From the NCBI GenBank assembly GCA_045661225.1, contig JAZRFF010000035.1, positions 1 through 17,657 of the forward strand: a DNA stretch of 17,657 bases, written 5' to 3'. The DNA comes from HGM04593 sp045661225 (GTDB lineage Bacteria > Bacteroidota > Bacteroidia > Bacteroidales > Bacteroidaceae). The notes beneath the pieces were generated by a model. The model was not told the DNA's origin, searched no databases, and worked only from the letters and a program-made list of their open reading frames with translations. Positions 15,282 through 17,657 of the stretch are shown in pieces. The position numbers and the translations under genes are program-made. Position 1 is the first letter of the stretch, and each line of letters begins with the position of its first letter.

Positions 15282-15360
15282 TGCAGTGAATATTCGATGT
15301 TTACATCAAATTACCAACAAACGAGCGAACCAACGGTCGCCGCCCGCAGGAGCCAAAGGC

Positions 15361-15397
15361 AAATAATATCAAGCTTGCTTGAATATTTCAAAGCGAG
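15361..15397 (+). repeat. 37-bp direct repeat, copy 2
   Basis: Exact second copy of the sequence at 15245-15281. It lies just before the terminator of the sigma-factor unit. Confidence 0.9.
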
Positions 15398-15417
15398 GCT
15401 GTGAACATCAAATATAA

Positions 15418-15447
15418 AAAAGTGGTTGCATATATACAACCACTTTT
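15418..15447 (-). terminator. Terminator of the sigma-factor operon
   Basis: AAAAGTGGTTG (15418-15428) pairs with CAACCACTTTT (15437-15447) over 11 bp around an 8-nt loop. On the minus strand the stem runs into a T-rich tract (TTTTTTATATTT). It is 6 bp past the stop of the last gene. Confidence 0.88.
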
Positions 15448-15453
15448 CCTACA

Positions 15454-15816
15454 TCACACCATCTCCTTTCCAAAATTATAAGTCTCAACAATCCCCAATA
15501 AAGCCAATATATAATAAGGAAGAAATTTCAACACAAAACCCTCAGGCACAGGCTGCTGTAAAGTAAAATACCTATACAGAACTAAAAAAGATTCAATAAT
15601 CTCGTTATAGAAAAACAGGCAGCAACAACCCAACAAACTCCATATTGACAATATAAGTACCAAACGCAATGTAATAATAGGAGAACGTATACCACGTGGC
15701 AATTCACGCATAATACGCAAACGCTCCTCGCTCATTTTACGTAACTGCTCCGATGAAGGCGAAGCCGAATACACCACCTTCAGCAATTCCTTTATCTTTT
15801 TATCATCATCATTCAT
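15454..15816 (-). CDS. Small membrane protein, possible anti-sigma factor (120 aa)
   Basis: The start overlaps the sigma-factor stop (ATGA). The first 45 residues are cytosolic, charged and helical (DDDKKIKELLKVVYSASPSS, MSEERLRIMRELPRG). Two hydrophobic helices follow, at about 48-70 (LRLVLILSIWSLLGCCCLFF) and about 92-110 (FLPYYILALLGIVETYNFG). A short cytosolic helical domain joined to membrane helices, encoded immediately after an ECF sigma gene, is the usual anti-sigma arrangement. It lacks a recognisable zinc-binding HxxxCxxC motif and any periplasmic domain, so it may instead be only a co-expressed membrane protein. Confidence 0.6.
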   Translation of the reverse strand: MNDDDKKIKELLKVVYSASPSSEQLRKMSEERLRIMRELPRGIRSPIITLRLVLILSIWSLLGCCCLFFYNEIIESFLVLYRYFTLQQPVPEGFVLKFLPYYILALLGIVETYNFGKEMV

Positions 15817-16346
15817 AGCCTATCATTTTTAAGAAGTTCTTTAACAATCTTTCTTCCCCTGCAAAGATGCACTCTTACCGAGGACTCTTTTAAACCGGTA
15901 ATCTCAGCAATATCCCTAGTACTCTGTCCTTCAACATAAAAAAGAACCATACACGCCCTGCAAAGCGGCGATAACTCATTCAAAGCCAACCGTATTGCTT
16001 CAGCATCATCACGTTCGTCATTGCAATAAACCGGTACATCGAATCCTGGCGACAACGTTTCCACAGGCTTCCGATATCGACAATAGTCAGCAAATTCATT
16101 ATATGCTATACGGTAAAGCCAAGTCGAGAAACGACTCCTCATTCCGAAACTCCTAATATTGAGCCACACCTTAATAAAAACCTCCTGAGTAAGATCGTCA
16201 CTTAAATACTCATCACCGCCAGTCTGCGCCAACATAATACGCCGCACTGTAGAATGATACTTATCAAGCAATTTTGCAAAAGCACGTTCATCGTTAAAAA
16301 GAACTATCCGCGAAATCCAAGCAATCTCTTCGATAGTGTTTTTCAT
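15813..16346 (-). CDS. ECF-family RNA polymerase sigma factor (177 aa)
   Basis: The protein has both sigma domains and little else. Region 2 spans about 20-90 and includes DDLTQEVFIKVWLNIRSFGM, then RFSTWLYRIAYNEFADYCRY. Region 4 spans about 122-172 and includes LNELSPLCRACMVLFYVEGQ, then TRDIAEITGLKESSVRVHLC and RGRK, a complete helix-turn-helix. The length is typical of the family. The ATG at 16346 lies 15 bp after the stop of the membrane-protein gene, and its stop overlaps the next gene, so the three genes probably form one unit. It would direct polymerase to a specific regulon, perhaps in response to an envelope signal. The target promoter is unknown. Confidence 0.93.
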   Translation of the reverse strand: MKNTIEEIAWISRIVLFNDERAFAKLLDKYHSTVRRIMLAQTGGDEYLSDDLTQEVFIKVWLNIRSFGMRSRFSTWLYRIAYNEFADYCRYRKPVETLSPGFDVPVYCNDERDDAEAIRLALNELSPLCRACMVLFYVEGQSTRDIAEITGLKESSVRVHLCRGRKIVKELLKNDRL

Positions 16347-16361
16347 ACGAACAAAGCAAGT

Positions 16362-17138
16362 TTAATCCAAATCTTCATCATTGACAAGAGTTGTTTTATC
16401 ATCAACAACACTTTCATTACCGGCTGCAACATTATTTTGCTCTACCTTTTTTATCTTAAACTCATAGCGAGGTAAATTCTTTGCACTATAAAGCCCCCTA
16501 ATTCCATAGTAAAAAATATAGCCACCGGGTAGAAAACAAGGGAAAAACAAATCTGCAAAATTCCTTCCAAAAAACAGTCCATAAATAACAAAAGCGCCAC
16601 CAATAACCACATTTACATAGCCGAATACCGCTATATTATTTAATAAGAAAGAAGAATTTCTGAATTCCATTAAACAATAGATTAAAATATAAATACCTGC
16701 TATACCATAGAATTTGGCAACATCTTCACGCACATCAAATGCTAAAATTAAAAAGACAAGCCCAATAATAAAGAAAAACAGTCGTGAAAGAGAAAATGTA
16801 GACTTTCTTTTTAATGTCATATTAAATTTTTCATCAAGAGCAATTCTAGCATCTGTAACTTTTTTCTCAGCAACCTGTTCCGACGTTGGAACAAAACCCA
16901 TTTTAACCATTTCCATTAACAAGTCAAGATGCATCTTCTCACGCTTAGTCCTGTGGTTTATTGAGAAAAATATCACAGCAAAGACAAGCAGAATAACAAG
17001 AACTGCAATACCCAAAGCAGCAAACCCCATTTTATCTTCAGCAGTATAAACATAATTCATATTACTGCCATTCACACACCACCCCATTGCAGGCATCATC
17101 ATTGCAACTGCAATAAAAAACATTTTAAATCTTTTCAT
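16362..17138 (-). CDS. Membrane protein of the DUF6249-like type (258 aa)
   Basis: A signal peptide (MKRFKMFFIAVAMMMPAMGW) precedes a helix (MGFAALGIAVLVILLVFAVI) and a basic heptad-like segment (HRTKREKMHLDLLMEMVKMG) at about 63-82. Four further hydrophobic helices span about 118-225. The tail is acidic (VVDDKTTLVNDEDLD). The HRTKREKMHLDLLMEM block is the pattern I associate with the DUF6249 family found beside ECF sigma genes in Bacteroidetes, though this is from memory and untested. Being first in a unit with a sigma factor, it may be a sensor or partner for it. The function is unknown. Confidence 0.7.
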   Translation of the reverse strand: MKRFKMFFIAVAMMMPAMGWCVNGSNMNYVYTAEDKMGFAALGIAVLVILLVFAVIFFSINHRTKREKMHLDLLMEMVKMGFVPTSEQVAEKKVTDARIALDEKFNMTLKRKSTFSLSRLFFFIIGLVFLILAFDVREDVAKFYGIAGIYILIYCLMEFRNSSFLLNNIAVFGYVNVVIGGAFVIYGLFFGRNFADLFFPCFLPGGYIFYYGIRGLYSAKNLPRYEFKIKKVEQNNVAAGNESVVDDKTTLVNDEDLD

Positions 17139-17455
17139 ATCGTATAATTTAATAATTCTAAATATTAGACGTATTAAACAATCAAAATGTTACAATCAAT
17201 CAAAATAAATATTGTTTTTTTCTCCCCTCAGCAATGATACACCCGCACCACCCGTCACCCACTCCCGCTGGGAGAATTAAACAGAAAATACTCCCCTGTC
17301 CTTGCAGTTCTCCGTTTACCTCTGCTCTCGCTTACCGCAGCTTTAAGCACATTTTGTGCTTGAAACTTGGCTGCGCTCGTTGCGTGCGTAAATAAATTTC
17401 CGCCCACTCGCTTGCACAAGCTTTCACTTTTCGGCTCACCTGCAAAGTCTGGGGG
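17139..17455. other. Gene-free 317-bp stretch with degenerate intergenic repeats
   Basis: I see no gene. The first part (to about 17220) is AT-rich and should hold the promoter of the leftward membrane-protein/sigma unit; only an imperfect TTATTTTG box is visible. The rest carries small hairpins (CTCCC/GGGAG, 17262-17274; AAGCACA/TGTGCTT, 17345-17361) and three inverse copies of an AAGCGAGnGCAG-like motif. One end of the adjoining IS must lie in the right part; its terminal repeat could not be identified without the other end. Confidence 0.55.
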
Positions 17456-17657
17456 CTAAGCAAAAAGTTTTGTCAATCTGTAGAAGAAAAATTTTAAATC
17501 AGTAACACCTCTAAGCTGTGCCCTAAATGCTTTGATTTTAGCATTAAAACTTTCAGCAAAAGCATTTGTAGAGCGATTGACGAAGTAGTTGAGTATTTCC
17601 TCATAATGTTCGTATATTGTTCCGGCAATTGTATTGAATGACACAAAGCCACTGTTA
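17456..17657 (-). CDS. C-terminal end of an ISAon1-like transposase, runs off the window
   Basis: The frame stays open to the window edge (residues NSGF precede the GTG at 17644), so the gene continues to the right. The visible 67 residues (NSGFVSFNTIAGTIYEHYEE, then ILNYFVNRSTNAFAESFNAK and IKAFRAQLRG) match the end of ISL3-type DDE transposases, where NRSTNAxAESFNAKIK holds the last catalytic Glu. The FxFFxYRLTKLFA end resembles the ISAon1 group of Bacteroidales. Whether the element is complete cannot be told. Confidence 0.85.
   Translation of the reverse strand, partial: NSGFVSFNTIAGTIYEHYEEILNYFVNRSTNAFAESFNAKIKAFRAQLRGVTDLKFFFYRLTKLFA

Overview
The window looks like a chromosomal stretch from a member of the Bacteroidales (Bacteroides/Prevotella-like). 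The evidence is a BspA-type leucine-rich-repeat surface protein with a C-terminal sorting-like tail, a TAnnTTTG promoter box, AT-rich leaders without Shine-Dalgarno sites, and an ISAon1-like transposase end. No species can be named from the sequence.

Layout. (1) Positions 1-2546 (+) hold the 3' part of a BspA-like repeat gene, closed by a perfect hairpin terminator. (2) Positions 2653-14125 hold a compact phage-derived cassette of twelve intact genes in two divergent transcription units. The leftward unit (10259 down to 2686) encodes, in transcription order, a scaffold-like protein, a major capsid-like protein with an N-terminal membrane segment, an unknown 140-aa protein, a head-tail adaptor-like protein, a 95-aa protein, a holin-like protein, a lipoprotein with a C-terminal membrane segment (unimolecular-spanin layout) and a 941-aa tail-nozzle-like protein. 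The rightward unit (10575 to 14018) encodes a basic 138-aa protein, two small proteins that look paralogous, and the large terminase. A 315-bp divergent control region with three regularly spaced CCGTTYRA repeats separates them. Each unit ends in a strong hairpin. (3) Positions 14271-17138 (-) are ordinary host genes: an exported retropepsin-fold protein with altered catalytic motifs, then a three-gene unit of membrane protein, ECF sigma factor and small membrane protein (possible anti-sigma). (4) Positions 17456-17657 (-) are the end of an insertion-sequence transposase that runs off the window.

The cassette is the most interesting part. It has capsid, scaffold, connector, tail-nozzle, packaging motor and lysis-type genes, all with open frames, in about 11.4 kb. 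No portal, endolysin, integrase, repressor or replication gene, and no flanking att-like repeat, could be recognised. It may be a domesticated prophage, possibly a gene-transfer-agent-like or other capsid-forming system, or a trimmed prophage that depends on genes elsewhere. Its functions are inferred from sequence features and gene order, without any database search.
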